Assembly (NCBI GenBank): GCA_016842045.1 | Contig: JAEVEY010000073.1 | Span: forward strand, 1-42,078 | DNA: 42,078 bases | Direction: 5' to 3' | DNA from: Candidatus Thermoflexus sinensis | Lineage (GTDB): Bacteria; Chloroflexota; Anaerolineae; Thermoflexales; Thermoflexaceae | Shown here: positions 19,530 through 27,227 of the stretch, in pieces | Layout of the letters: each line of letters starts with the position of its first letter | Numbering within the stretch: position 1 is the stretch's first letter | Position numbers and translations under genes: made by a program | The notes under the pieces: generated by a model | What the model was told of the DNA's origin: nothing | The model's database searches: none | The model's input: only the letters and a program-made list of their open reading frames with translations

Positions 19530-20132
19530 ATTTCCGCGCGCAAGTATCGTGCGAATGAGGCGATCCGGGCACGACAGGTCCGGCTGATTGGCCCGGATGG
19601 GAAGCAGATCGGCGTGGTTTCCCTGATGGAGGCGCTGGCGATCGCGCGCCAGCATGGCCTGGATCTGGTGGAGGTCGCTCCCCAGGCCGACCCGCCGGTT
19701 TGCCGCATTATGGATTACGGCAAGTTCCTGTACGAGCAGGCGAAGAAGGAGCGAGAGGCCCGTAAGGCGCTCAAACAAATCGTGGTGAAAGAAATCCGCC
19801 TGCGTCCGACCACGGATCCTCACCATGTAGGATTCAAGGTGCGGGATGCCCGGCGCTTTCTTAACGACGGCAACAAGGTCAAGGTCCAGGTTCGGATGCG
19901 CGGGCGCGAGATGATGCACCTGCAGCTGGCCACGGAGATGCTCCAGCGTTTCGCGGAGCAGGTGGCCGATGTGGGGATCATCGAGACACCGCCCAGCATG
20001 GAAGGCCAGAGCATGGTGATGGTGCTGGCCCCCCTGCGCCGGAAGGGCGGGCAACCTGGGGAACGGAAGGCGGAATCCAGCGCGGAGGTGATAGAAGGTG
20101 CCCAAGATTCGGACCCACAAAGCGACCGCTAA
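19530..20132 (+). CDS. infC: Translation initiation factor IF-3, AUU start
   Basis: A 200-residue IF-3, which binds the 30S subunit and checks initiator codon pairing. The first family residues (ISARKYRANEAIRARQVRLIG) precede any ATG. The only start that includes them and is well placed is ATT at 19530, five bases after a full AAAGGAGG (19517-19524). IF-3 genes of E. coli and many bacteria use AUU and are autoregulated through it, so the same is expected here. The N-domain carries LDLVEVAPQADPPVCRIMDYGK, then the lysine-rich linker and the C-domain KEIRLRPTTDPHHVGFKVRDARRFL. The tail after MVMVLAPLRR is about 30 residues longer than usual, and its codons overlap the start of rpmI by 35 bases. 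Confidence 0.93.
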   Translation: MSARKYRANEAIRARQVRLIGPDGKQIGVVSLMEALAIARQHGLDLVEVAPQADPPVCRIMDYGKFLYEQAKKEREARKALKQIVVKEIRLRPTTDPHHVGFKVRDARRFLNDGNKVKVQVRMRGREMMHLQLATEMLQRFAEQVADVGIIETPPSMEGQSMVMVLAPLRRKGGQPGERKAESSAEVIEGAQDSDPQSDR

Positions 20133-20310
20133 GCGGCTTCGCTATACCGGGGGTGGGAAGCTGGTGCGCGCGAAGATCGGCCGCAGTCACCTGCGGCGCA
20201 AGCGCGCCAAACGCACCAAGCGGCTCTATGATGAAATGCTTACGGTGACTGAGCCATTCGTTTATAAACAGGTGAAGCGACTGGCTCCTTACCTGGATCA
20301 GAAGGATTAA
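20098..20310 (+). CDS. rpmI: 50S ribosomal protein L35
   Basis: A 70-residue L35 with the canonical PKIRTHKATAKRLRYTGGGK start and the basic HLRRKRAKRTKRL core. The start is GTG at 20098, with GGAGGTGA eight bases ahead. It begins inside infC in another frame (35-base overlap), so its translation is probably coupled to infC. Confidence 0.95.
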   Translation: MPKIRTHKATAKRLRYTGGGKLVRAKIGRSHLRRKRAKRTKRLYDEMLTVTEPFVYKQVKRLAPYLDQKD

Positions 20311-20340
20311 CGCAGCCGGTTTTCCCCTCTCCAGGCAGTA

Positions 20341-20371
20341 TTGGGCCAGTGGCCTTCGGTCCCTGGCCCAA
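20341..20371 (+). promoter_or_regulatory. Hairpin in the rpmI-rplT spacer
   Basis: TTGGGCCAGTGGCC pairs with GGTCCCTGGCCCAA around a TTCG loop, with two mismatches. A second perfect hairpin (GGGGCGCCGC/GCGGCGCCCC, about 20406-20429) follows. These could act as an attenuator or as an RNA-stability or L20 control element in the mRNA. Confidence 0.4.
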
Positions 20372-20387
20372 CACTCCAGAGGATAAA

Positions 20388-20457
20388 GTGTGGATTTTGG
20401 GGATTGGGGCGCCGCCAAAGCGGCGCCCCAGCGTTCTTTTCCACTTGCAACAGAGCA
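20388..20457. mobile_element. Chimeric element fragment between rpmI and rplT
   Basis: The right end carries the exact family B terminus GCAACAGAGCA (20447-20457). The left side reads TGTGGATTTTGG, close to the family C end at 24487. The centre is a perfect GC hairpin. No matching opposite terminus is present, so this is a fragment or a recombinant. Confidence 0.4.
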
Positions 20458-20487
20458 CAGCTCACTGACCATCAGGGGGAAGTCGCA

Positions 20488-20850
20488 ATGACTCGCGTGA
20501 AGAGCAGCGTCACCAACCGACGTCGTCATAAGAAGGTTCTGAAGATGGTGGAAGGCCAGCGGGGGTCTCGCAGTCGCCATTACCGGCGAGCCCACGAAGC
20601 GATGATCAAATCTCTGGCTTACGCCTATCGCCATCGGCGGGAGCGCAAGCGGGATTTCCGCCGCCTCTGGATTATGCGGATCAATGCGGCAGCCCGCCAG
20701 AACGGCCTCTCCTATAGCCGGTTTATGGCAGGGCTCCGGGCCGCTGGGGTTACCATCAACCGCAAGATCCTGGCGGATCTGGCCGTGCGGGATGCGGCGG
20801 CTTTCGCCCGGCTGGTCGAAACTGCCCGTCAGGCCTTAGGCCTGGCCTGA
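20488..20850 (+). CDS. rplT: 50S ribosomal protein L20
   Basis: A 120-residue L20, an early-assembly 23S rRNA binding protein, of normal length. Typical blocks are [60 protein letters not shown] and the C-terminal [20 protein letters not shown] 20488 (MTRVKSS) is chosen. The frame is open farther upstream, but that part translates the spacer hairpins. The ribosome binding site is CAGGGGGAAG. The spacer to rpmI (177 bases) is far longer than usual in this operon and holds hairpins and an element fragment. Confidence 0.96.
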   Translation: MTRVKSSVTNRRRHKKVLKMVEGQRGSRSRHYRRAHEAMIKSLAYAYRHRRERKRDFRRLWIMRINAAARQNGLSYSRFMAGLRAAGVTINRKILADLAVRDAAAFARLVETARQALGLA

Positions 20851-20879
20851 GCGAGGTGGGCCCAAGCCCGCCGGCTCCA

Positions 20880-20985
20880 AAACGTGCAAACTCCCTCCCC
20901 GTGGCCCAGAGGGCCGCGGGGAGGAGCTTGTCTCCTGTCCGGAGCAGGTCCAGACGGTCAGCCCACTTTATCCAAAGTCCAGTTC
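20880..20985. mobile_element. Family C relic
   Basis: The right part (GGTCAGCCCACTTTATCCAAAGTCCAG) matches the right end of the family C element at 24487-24651. The centre is a GGCCC-AGA-GGGCC hairpin with CTCCCCG arms (about 20895-20923), very similar to the family C hairpin. The left terminus is degraded. Confidence 0.45.
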
Positions 20986-21046
20986 TTCCTGAGGATCCTT
21001 TGAATTGAGAGGGGGGAGAGGGGGGAGGGCGGTATTGCATTCCCCG

Positions 21047-21841
21047 ATGCTCCGGATCACCAGTCCCTCTAATGAAAAGGTTAAACGGGTGCGGGCGCTG
21101 CTGGAACAGCGGAAAGCACGCCGGGCCTATCGACAGATGGTTCTGGAGAGCCCGCGCCTCATCGATGAAGCCCTGCGCTTCTGCGCTCAGCATCCTGATT
21201 ACCGCCTCGTTTTCGCCTTCTACGCGGATCCCACCCCCCGCGCTCAGGAGACCCTGGACCGCCTTCGTGCCGCCGGGGTGCCCTGTTACGAGGTCACTCC
21301 CGCGATCCTTCAAATGTGCACGGAAGCGGAGACCCCGCAGGGAGTGATCGCTGTCGCGCCGATCCCGGATCTTCCCTGGCCTGCATCGCCGACCTTCCTG
21401 GTTCTTCTGGATCGGGTTCAGGAGCCGGGGAATGTGGGCGCCGTGTTGCGCAGCGCGGCGGCGGCGGGTGCGGAGGGGGTGGTGATCTCGCCGGGGACGG
21501 CGGACCCATGGCACCCGAAGGCGGTGCGAGCAGCCGCGGGCGCTCATTTCGTTCTACCCGTGCGCCTGGCTTCCTGGGCGGAAATCCCCTCCCTCCTGAC
21601 GGGCACCACGATCTGGCTCGCGACGCCGGAGGGCGCCCACGTTTATTTTGAGGTCGACTGGCAGGAGCCCGTGACGCTGATCCTGGGGGGCGAAGCGATG
21701 GGCCCGGGGCCGGAGGCGCAGCGCCTGCCCCATCGCACCGTACGGATCCCCATGGCCCGGGGGATGGAGTCGCTCAACGTTGCGGTGGCCGGAGCCCTTC
21801 TCCTTTACGAAGTTGCCCGCCAGCGGAGGCTCGTGAAGTGA
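21047..21841 (+). CDS. TrmH/SpoU family RNA methyltransferase
   Basis: A 264-residue SPOUT-class enzyme that 2'-O-methylates rRNA or tRNA with S-adenosylmethionine. The N-terminal substrate-binding domain begins LRITSPSNEKVKRVRALLEQRKARRAYRQMVLE. The catalytic knot has LLDRVQEPGNVGAVLRSAAAAG (motif 1, with the Asn and Arg), LILGGEAMGPGPEA (motif 2) and VRIPMARGMESLNVAVAGALLLYEVAR (motif 3). It is nearest to the RlmB/TsnR-like group; the exact site is not predictable. ATG 21047 gives the canonical family N-terminus. An upstream in-frame TTG at 21035 has a better spaced GGAGG (21024-21028) and would add four residues. Confidence 0.9.
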   Translation: MLRITSPSNEKVKRVRALLEQRKARRAYRQMVLESPRLIDEALRFCAQHPDYRLVFAFYADPTPRAQETLDRLRAAGVPCYEVTPAILQMCTEAETPQGVIAVAPIPDLPWPASPTFLVLLDRVQEPGNVGAVLRSAAAAGAEGVVISPGTADPWHPKAVRAAAGAHFVLPVRLASWAEIPSLLTGTTIWLATPEGAHVYFEVDWQEPVTLILGGEAMGPGPEAQRLPHRTVRIPMARGMESLNVAVAGALLLYEVARQRRLVK

Positions 21842-21905
21842 CCGGATCCCTGGGGAGCTGGACCGGGAGTTAGGGATCCACAGCCTGGGGGGGAGGAAAA
21901 TGTCA

Positions 21906-24110
21906 TTAACGGCGGCGATGGGCCTCGCGGACGTTGGGGATCTGCTCGATGCGCGCCAGGGCTCGATGGAGCTGGGCCGCCGAGCGGACCTCCAGGGTGG
22001 CCTGGAAGACCGCAAAGCCGTTCCGGGTGTCTACCGTGATGCGAGCGATGTTGATCTGTTCGTCTTTCAAAACGCCGCTGATCTCGTGGAGCAGGCCCAC
22101 GCGGTCGATGGCCACGATCTCCACTTCGACCGGGTATCCTTTCTCCCCCGCCGGGAACTGCACCTCGATCAGACGCTCCGGGGAACGGATGTTCAGGATG
22201 TTCGGGCAGTTCCGACGGTGGATCGTGATCCCGCGGTTGCGGGTGATGTATCCGATCACCTCATCCCCGGGCACCGGGTTGCAACACCGGGCCAGCTGCA
22301 TCAGGAGTCCCTGGGGGTTGTTCTCCACCAGCACAGGTCGGGAGGCGTCGTAGCGTTCAGGGAGGGTAGGGAGCTCCGGCGCGGCCTTCTGCTCCTCCCG
22401 GCGCCGCTCCTCCTCCATCCGGATCAGGCGGGGAGCCAGCTGCTCAGGGGAGACATCCCCCCAGCCAATGGCGGCCAGCAGATCCTCGGGCTCTTTATAG
22501 CCGAACTCCCCATATAGCCGACGGGCGGCCTCATCGACCGAGAAGGGGACGCCCAGGCGTCGGATCTCCTGAGCCAGGATCTCCCGGCCGTGGAGGATGT
22601 TCTCGGCGCGGCCCTGCTGCTTGAACCACTGGCGGATCTTCTGGCGGGCGCGAGAGGTCTTCACATACCCCTTCGCCGGATCCAGCCAGTCCCGGCTGGG
22701 GCCGCCCTGCTTGGCCGGGATGATCTCCACCTGGTCCCCCATTTGCAGGACATAGTTCAGGGGGACCCACTTGCCGTTCACCCGGGCGCCGCGGCAACGG
22801 TGCCCCAGTTCGGTGTGGATATGGTAAGCGAAATCGATGGGCGTGCTCCCCCGGGGCAGGTCGATGACGTCCCCTTTCGGGGTGAACACGTAAATTCGAT
22901 CCTCGAAGACGTCTGTCTTAAGGGACTCGACAAACTCCTTCGCCGAGGTCACCTCATTGCGCCACTCCATCAGGGAGCGCAGCCAGGCCACCTTCTTCTC
23001 ATAGGCCAGATCGCGCTTCGAAACCTGTTCCTTATAGATCCAGTGGGCGGCGATGCCGTATTCGGCCTCCCAGTGCATCTCCCAGGTGCGGATCTGCACC
23101 TCCAGCGTTTTGCCGTCCTCCAGCATCACCGCCGTGTGCAGGCTACGATAGGAATTGTCCTTGGGATTGGCGATGTAGTCATCAAACTCCTTGGGGATGG
23201 GCCGCCACATGGAGTGGATAATGCCCAGGACCTGGTAGCATTCGGGGATAGTGTTCACGATGATGCGGACGGCCCGCACATCGTAAACCTGGTCGAAGGA
23301 GACCCCCTTGCGGAGCATTTTGCGGTAGATGCTGTAAATGTGCTTGGCCCGGCCGGTGACCTCCGCCTGGATCCCTTCTTCGGCCAGGCGGGCTTTGATT
23401 CGTTCCACGATTTTCTGGATATGGCGTTCCCTTTCCGCCCGCCGTTCATCGATGGCCTGGGCGATCTCCCGATATTTCTCCGGTTCCAGGTAGCGAAAGG
23501 CCAGGTCCTCCAGCTCCCACTTCAGCTGCCAGATCCCCAGGCGGTTGGCCAGAGGGGCGTAGATCTCCAGGGTCTCGCGGGCGATGCGTTTCTGTTTCTC
23601 AGGGGGAAGCGCTCCTAAGGTGCGCATGTTGTGCAGGCGATCCGCCAGCTTGATCAGCACGACCCGGGGATCTTCCACCATGGCGAAGAAGATCTTGCGA
23701 ATGTTCTCCGCGCTCTGCTCGTCCCGGGCGGTGCGGCGGGCCTCGCCATCCTCCGGCTGGGCACGGAGACGATCAATGTATTTCAACTTGGTGACCCCAT
23801 CGACCAGGCGGGCGATCTCCTCCCCAAATTCCCGCCGGATATCGTCCAGGGTCACCCCCGTATCTTCCACCACATCATGCAGCAGACCGGCGGCGATCAC
23901 GGGGGGATCCATGCGGAGCTCCGCCAGGATGCCGGCCACGGCCAGGCAATGATACAGATAGGGTTCTCCGGAGGCGCGGGTCTGATGGCAATGGGCCCGC
24001 TCCGCAATCTGATAGGCCCGCTCGATCAGCGCTCGATCCGAAGGGCTCAGGGGATCCCGGATCTGTTCCAGGAGGAACTCCAGGGTCGTGGGATTCTGCA
24101 CGCCCACCAT
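21906..24110 (-). CDS. rel: Bifunctional (p)ppGpp synthetase/hydrolase, Rel/SpoT family
   Basis: A 734-residue long RelA/SpoT homologue. The hydrolase domain is intact: H54, HDVVEDT with H78/D79, and DRLHNMRT, so (p)ppGpp hydrolysis is expected. The synthetase domain has RAKHIYSIYRKM, VRAIRI-type strands (VYDVRAVRIIV) and LHTAVMLEDGKTLEVQIRTWEMH. TGS (VFTPKGDVIDLPRGSTPIDFAYHIHTELGHRC), a helical/zinc-finger-like region (RCCNPVPGDEVIGYITRNRGITIHRRNCPN) and a C-terminal ACT domain follow. As the only long enzyme seen here, it probably performs both reactions of the stringent response. A perfect -10 TATAAT on the minus strand lies at 24138-24143, but I see no good -35. Confidence 0.95.
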   Translation of the reverse strand: MVGVQNPTTLEFLLEQIRDPLSPSDRALIERAYQIAERAHCHQTRASGEPYLYHCLAVAGILAELRMDPPVIAAGLLHDVVEDTGVTLDDIRREFGEEIARLVDGVTKLKYIDRLRAQPEDGEARRTARDEQSAENIRKIFFAMVEDPRVVLIKLADRLHNMRTLGALPPEKQKRIARETLEIYAPLANRLGIWQLKWELEDLAFRYLEPEKYREIAQAIDERRAERERHIQKIVERIKARLAEEGIQAEVTGRAKHIYSIYRKMLRKGVSFDQVYDVRAVRIIVNTIPECYQVLGIIHSMWRPIPKEFDDYIANPKDNSYRSLHTAVMLEDGKTLEVQIRTWEMHWEAEYGIAAHWIYKEQVSKRDLAYEKKVAWLRSLMEWRNEVTSAKEFVESLKTDVFEDRIYVFTPKGDVIDLPRGSTPIDFAYHIHTELGHRCRGARVNGKWVPLNYVLQMGDQVEIIPAKQGGPSRDWLDPAKGYVKTSRARQKIRQWFKQQGRAENILHGREILAQEIRRLGVPFSVDEAARRLYGEFGYKEPEDLLAAIGWGDVSPEQLAPRLIRMEEERRREEQKAAPELPTLPERYDASRPVLVENNPQGLLMQLARCCNPVPGDEVIGYITRNRGITIHRRNCPNILNIRSPERLIEVQFPAGEKGYPVEVEIVAIDRVGLLHEISGVLKDEQINIARITVDTRNGFAVFQATLEVRSAAQLHRALARIEQIPNVREAHRRR

Positions 24111-24189
24111 GCCGCCACCGCCTTTCCCCTTTGCTTAATTATAACGCAATATTTTTGGCCCTTCTGCAGGGACATAACGATTCCGCCTG

Positions 24190-24310
24190 GCCCTATTCGG
24201 TTCGAAGCTCTTGCGAAGAGGTGGAAGGGCCCCACCCCGAAATATGTGAGGGCCGAGCCGCACGCCTCTGGCGCACGGCCCGGCGCCCAAAGCCCATAGG
24301 AGAAAACTTG
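24190..24310. mobile_element. Degraded family A element
   Basis: Retains the family A internal pattern GAAGAGGTGGAA-GGGCCCCACCCC, a GCACGCC-TCTG-GCGCACGG hairpin region and AGGAGAAAACT, but both 16-base termini have decayed. Order and spacing match the full copy at 38244-38429. Confidence 0.5.
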
Positions 24311-24478
24311 TAGGAAGCGCCCATATCTGTATGGCGTACGGCGTGGGAATAGCGGAATCGTTACCCGGGGACGTTTGGGGCTGGCCCATACCCGGTTTTG
24401 ATCTGCGGATCGCCGGTTCCGTCTGGGCGGTGGGCAGTGGGAAGCAAGCCCCCCATATCAGGGGGAAGGGATCGTTTT

Positions 24479-24659
24479 GTAAGAAACTGGATTTTGGACA
24501 AACTCCTCCCTTTCCTCAGGATGGGGGATTCAACTTCCCCCCTCCCCGCGGCCCAGAGGGCCGCGGGGAGGGGGGAAGGGGGGAGGGGCTTGCCTCACGC
24601 AAGGGAAGGGCTTGAACGAGAAATCAGATGGCCCGTTTGTCCAAAGTCCAAGTAAGAAA
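24479..24659. mobile_element. Family C MITE-like element with 8-bp target duplication
   Basis: The element spans 24487-24651 (165 bases). Its termini CTGGATTTTGGACAAAC and GTTTGTCCAAAGTCCAA are inverted repeats at 15 of 17 positions. Exact direct repeats GTAAGAAA flank it at 24479-24486 and 24652-24659. The centre is a perfect long hairpin, CCCCCCTCCCCGCGGCCC / GGGCCGCGGGGAGGGGGG with an AGA loop. It has no coding capacity. Confidence 0.8.
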
Positions 24660-24719
24660 GGTCAGGCCTCGCAATGTCCGCACATGATCCTGTCGAGCCC
24701 GAACATGCTGAGCGCCCTG

Positions 24720-25586
24720 TCACCCGGCGAACCCGGCCTGTCGGGCGGCGTCCGCCAGCGCCCGCCGAACCAGGACCTCTACCATCTCACGTCGATACTC
24801 CGAGGAGCCCCGGAAATCGCCAGGGGGATTCACCTGTTCGCGAGCCTGGCGTGCAGCAGCGATGAAGCGCTCCGGGTCCGGTGGCCGCCCCTCCAGGATG
24901 TGCTCCACCCCCATCAGCCGGATCGGCCGGGAGGCAACCCCTCCCACCGCAATTCGCACGCCGTAGCAGGCCCCATCGATGCCCCGGAACAACCGGACCG
25001 CTACCCCCACGATGGGCGCGTCCGCGGGGGTCCGGGCAACCTTGTGAAAGGAGACCCCCATCGGTGCCGCAGAGAACGGGAGACGGATCTCCGTAACAAT
25101 CATCCCCTGGCGCCGGAGGGCCTCCCGGTAATCGTAGAAGGCTTCCAGATGCAGCGCCCGCGGGGACTCCGGTTCAGTGAACACGATGAGTTCGGCCTCG
25201 AGAGCGATCAGGACGGTCGCCAGGGGCTGCTCGCCGGAGGCACCGACCACCGCCCCGCCCACCGTGCGCTGATTCCGCAGTGGAAGCGGGGCCGTTTCCC
25301 GAGCGGCCGTGGCGAGGATGCCGCCTCCATAGGCGGCGCTCTCTGGGGCCTCTACCAGCGCCTGCAAAGGCGTCGTCGTCCCGATCCGGAGCGTGTTCCC
25401 CTCCAGCCGGATGAAATTCAATCCCAGGTCCTGGAGGTCCACCACCGCCTCGACCTCCCGTGCTCCTTCCGCCAGGACCTGGGTTCCTCCACCAATGGGC
25501 ACCGTCCGGATATCCGGACGTCGCAGGAGAGCGAGCGCTTCCGTCAGCGTTTTCGGACGGTGGTACTCCCGCAGGTTCAGCAGCAT
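24720..25586 (-). CDS. FAD-binding subunit of a molybdenum hydroxylase-type dehydrogenase
   Basis: A 288-residue protein of the CoxM/XdhB medium-subunit family, which carries FAD and passes electrons from the Fe-S subunit to NAD+ or quinone. It has the first FAD loop IGGGTQ (residues 32-37), the second loop QRTVGGAVVGAS and the C-terminal CO_deh_flav_C domain (GVSFHKVARTPADAPIVGVAVRL). The usual small 2Fe-2S subunit and the large molybdopterin subunit are not next to it; the neighbours are a thioesterase and an LLM oxidoreductase. It is therefore either an orphan whose partners lie elsewhere or part of an unusual oxidoreductase. The start has GGAGG at good spacing. It is the last gene of a probable four-gene minus-strand unit (28202 to 24720). 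Confidence 0.88.
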   Translation of the reverse strand: MLLNLREYHRPKTLTEALALLRRPDIRTVPIGGGTQVLAEGAREVEAVVDLQDLGLNFIRLEGNTLRIGTTTPLQALVEAPESAAYGGGILATAARETAPLPLRNQRTVGGAVVGASGEQPLATVLIALEAELIVFTEPESPRALHLEAFYDYREALRRQGMIVTEIRLPFSAAPMGVSFHKVARTPADAPIVGVAVRLFRGIDGACYGVRIAVGGVASRPIRLMGVEHILEGRPPDPERFIAAARQAREQVNPPGDFRGSSEYRREMVEVLVRRALADAARQAGFAG

Positions 25587-25633
25587 GGAGTGGAACCTCC
25601 TGAGCGATGCCTTGTCAAAGCGGGGAAGGGCTT

Positions 25634-26113
25634 TCAGCTCTGCTCTTCCCCAGGATATACCCGCCAGAACGGCCGTTCCGCGTCGAACGTCGCCTGGATC
25701 TCTGGCGGAACGTTCGCCAGGACGGCTTCCGCTTCCGCGCAGAGCGTTCCATCCAGCCGGCGGAGCTCCGCTCGCGCCTGGGCCAGGCGTGATCCGATGC
25801 GAAGGGGATGGGCGATTAAAAGAAGCGGTTGTCCGGTGGGGACGGGATGGTGATAGCGGACCTTCAGCTGGGCGGTGACCATGAAGCGCTCGGGAGCTCC
25901 GATCATCAACGCGCGTCCCGCCGCCTCGTCCAGCAGGGCAGCAACGACCCCGCCGTGAGCCACCCCTGGATATCCCTGATAGACCTCAGGGATCACCACC
26001 TCCGCCCGCACTGTGGTCATCCCATCCTCATAGAAGCGGACCCTCAGGCCTGCCGGGTTCTGGAGGCCGCAAACAAAGCACATCCGGGAATTCGGTTGAG
26101 GAGACCAGGCCAT
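25634..26113 (-). CDS. PaaI-type hotdog thioesterase
   Basis: A 159-residue acyl-CoA thioesterase-like protein. The N-terminal CFVCGLQNPAGLRVRFY is typical of a hotdog subgroup with a Cys pair. The helix motif HGGVVAALLDEAAGRAL holds the conserved HGG and the acidic residue of the active site. VTAQLKVRYHHPVPTGQPL forms the central strands. The substrate is unknown, probably a medium or aromatic acyl-CoA. Gaps of 47 and 60 bases to its neighbours suggest one transcript. Confidence 0.85.
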   Translation of the reverse strand: MAWSPQPNSRMCFVCGLQNPAGLRVRFYEDGMTTVRAEVVIPEVYQGYPGVAHGGVVAALLDEAAGRALMIGAPERFMVTAQLKVRYHHPVPTGQPLLLIAHPLRIGSRLAQARAELRRLDGTLCAEAEAVLANVPPEIQATFDAERPFWRVYPGEEQS

Positions 26114-26173
26114 GGGTGCCCCTTCGTCAACATGAGGCTCAGCAACGGCAAACCCAGCCCCACCTTTCTGGCG

Positions 26174-27169
26174 TCAGGCCTGGGCGAAGATATCGATCAT
26201 CAACCGGACATCGCCCAGCGGATAGAGGACCGGGCACGTGCATCCGGCCGCGCGATATTCATCGACCTTCCGACGGACCTCCTCAGGAGATCCGCTGGCG
26301 GTGATCAGTTGCACGATATCATCGGGAACCAGTTCCATCGCTCGTTCGATCTGCTCCGGGGTCGCGGGCCAGGTGAGGACGCGTCCGATTTCATCCAGGA
26401 GTTCCTGAGGGACCCCGCTGGCTTTCATGATATGGGGCTGCTGGCCCAGATACTGGGTCACCAGCTTCCGGGCGCTGTCCAGCGCCTTTTTGCGGTCATG
26501 GTCCACGGAACAGACCACTAACTGAGGCCGGTCGATGTCCTCCACGCGACGGCCGGCCCGCCTCGCCCCGATCTCCAGATGGTGAAGCGCCATCTCGTTG
26601 TATTTCGGTGACACCAGGTAATTGAGCAGGACGCCATCCGCGATCTCGCCTGCCAGCTCCATCATCTGCATGCCAGTCGCCCCGATGTAAATCGGCACAT
26701 TGCGCGGCTCCCGACGTCCATATACCACATCCAGCTCCACATCCGTGAGATGAACGAACTCGCCGTGGAACGTTACGCGTTTCATGGCCAGAAGGTCGCG
26801 CACCACGGTCACCACTTCCCGCATGGCCTTTAAGGGCTTTTCGCGTTTGATGCCAACCTTGGAAGCCAGCGGGTCCCACCAGGCGCCGATGCCCAGGATG
26901 ATCCGGTTCGGGGCGAGGTCGTCCAGGGTGAGAAAAGTCGCGGCGATCAGGGCCGGGTTGCGGGTCCAGTTGTTGATCACGCCGGAGGCCACCTTGATCC
27001 GTTCGGTAACGGCAGCGTAGGCAGCCATCGGCACGATGGCGTCGCGCACCAGGCGGGATTCTGCCTGCCAGACGGCCTCGAAGCCTCGTTGCTCTGCATA
27101 TCGCACATATTGCATGGCTTCTCGCAGGTCGTGGGCGTCCTGGAGGTAGAGGGCGACGCGCTCCGGCAT
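26174..27169 (-). CDS. LLM class (F420/FMN-dependent) oxidoreductase
   Basis: A 331-residue TIM-barrel protein of the luciferase-like monooxygenase superfamily. Barrel strands seen are [77 protein letters not shown] and [28 protein letters not shown]. These match the Mer-like, F420-using branch (methylenetetrahydromethanopterin reductase-related), though FMN use cannot be excluded. ATG 27169 is chosen because GGGAGG sits five bases ahead and the protein begins with the first barrel strand; an upstream in-frame ATG at 27202 would add eleven residues without a ribosome binding site. It is grouped with a thioesterase and an FAD subunit, suggesting a small acyl or redox pathway. Confidence 0.87.
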   Translation of the reverse strand: MPERVALYLQDAHDLREAMQYVRYAEQRGFEAVWQAESRLVRDAIVPMAAYAAVTERIKVASGVINNWTRNPALIAATFLTLDDLAPNRIILGIGAWWDPLASKVGIKREKPLKAMREVVTVVRDLLAMKRVTFHGEFVHLTDVELDVVYGRREPRNVPIYIGATGMQMMELAGEIADGVLLNYLVSPKYNEMALHHLEIGARRAGRRVEDIDRPQLVVCSVDHDRKKALDSARKLVTQYLGQQPHIMKASGVPQELLDEIGRVLTWPATPEQIERAMELVPDDIVQLITASGSPEEVRRKVDEYRAAGCTCPVLYPLGDVRLMIDIFAQA

Positions 27170-27227
27170 AGGGGCCTCCCTGTGGCGATTTCTTTCATTC
27201 ATTTTAATTCAGCTCTCCGCTTGGGGT

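Larger units (their letters stand above)
24111..24719. other. 0.6-kb gap of element relics upstream of rel
   Basis: Holds the rel -10 box, a degraded family A copy (24190-24310), a segment related to 118-165 (24320-24362) and a complete family C element (24479-24659). No gene is visible. Confidence 0.5.
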
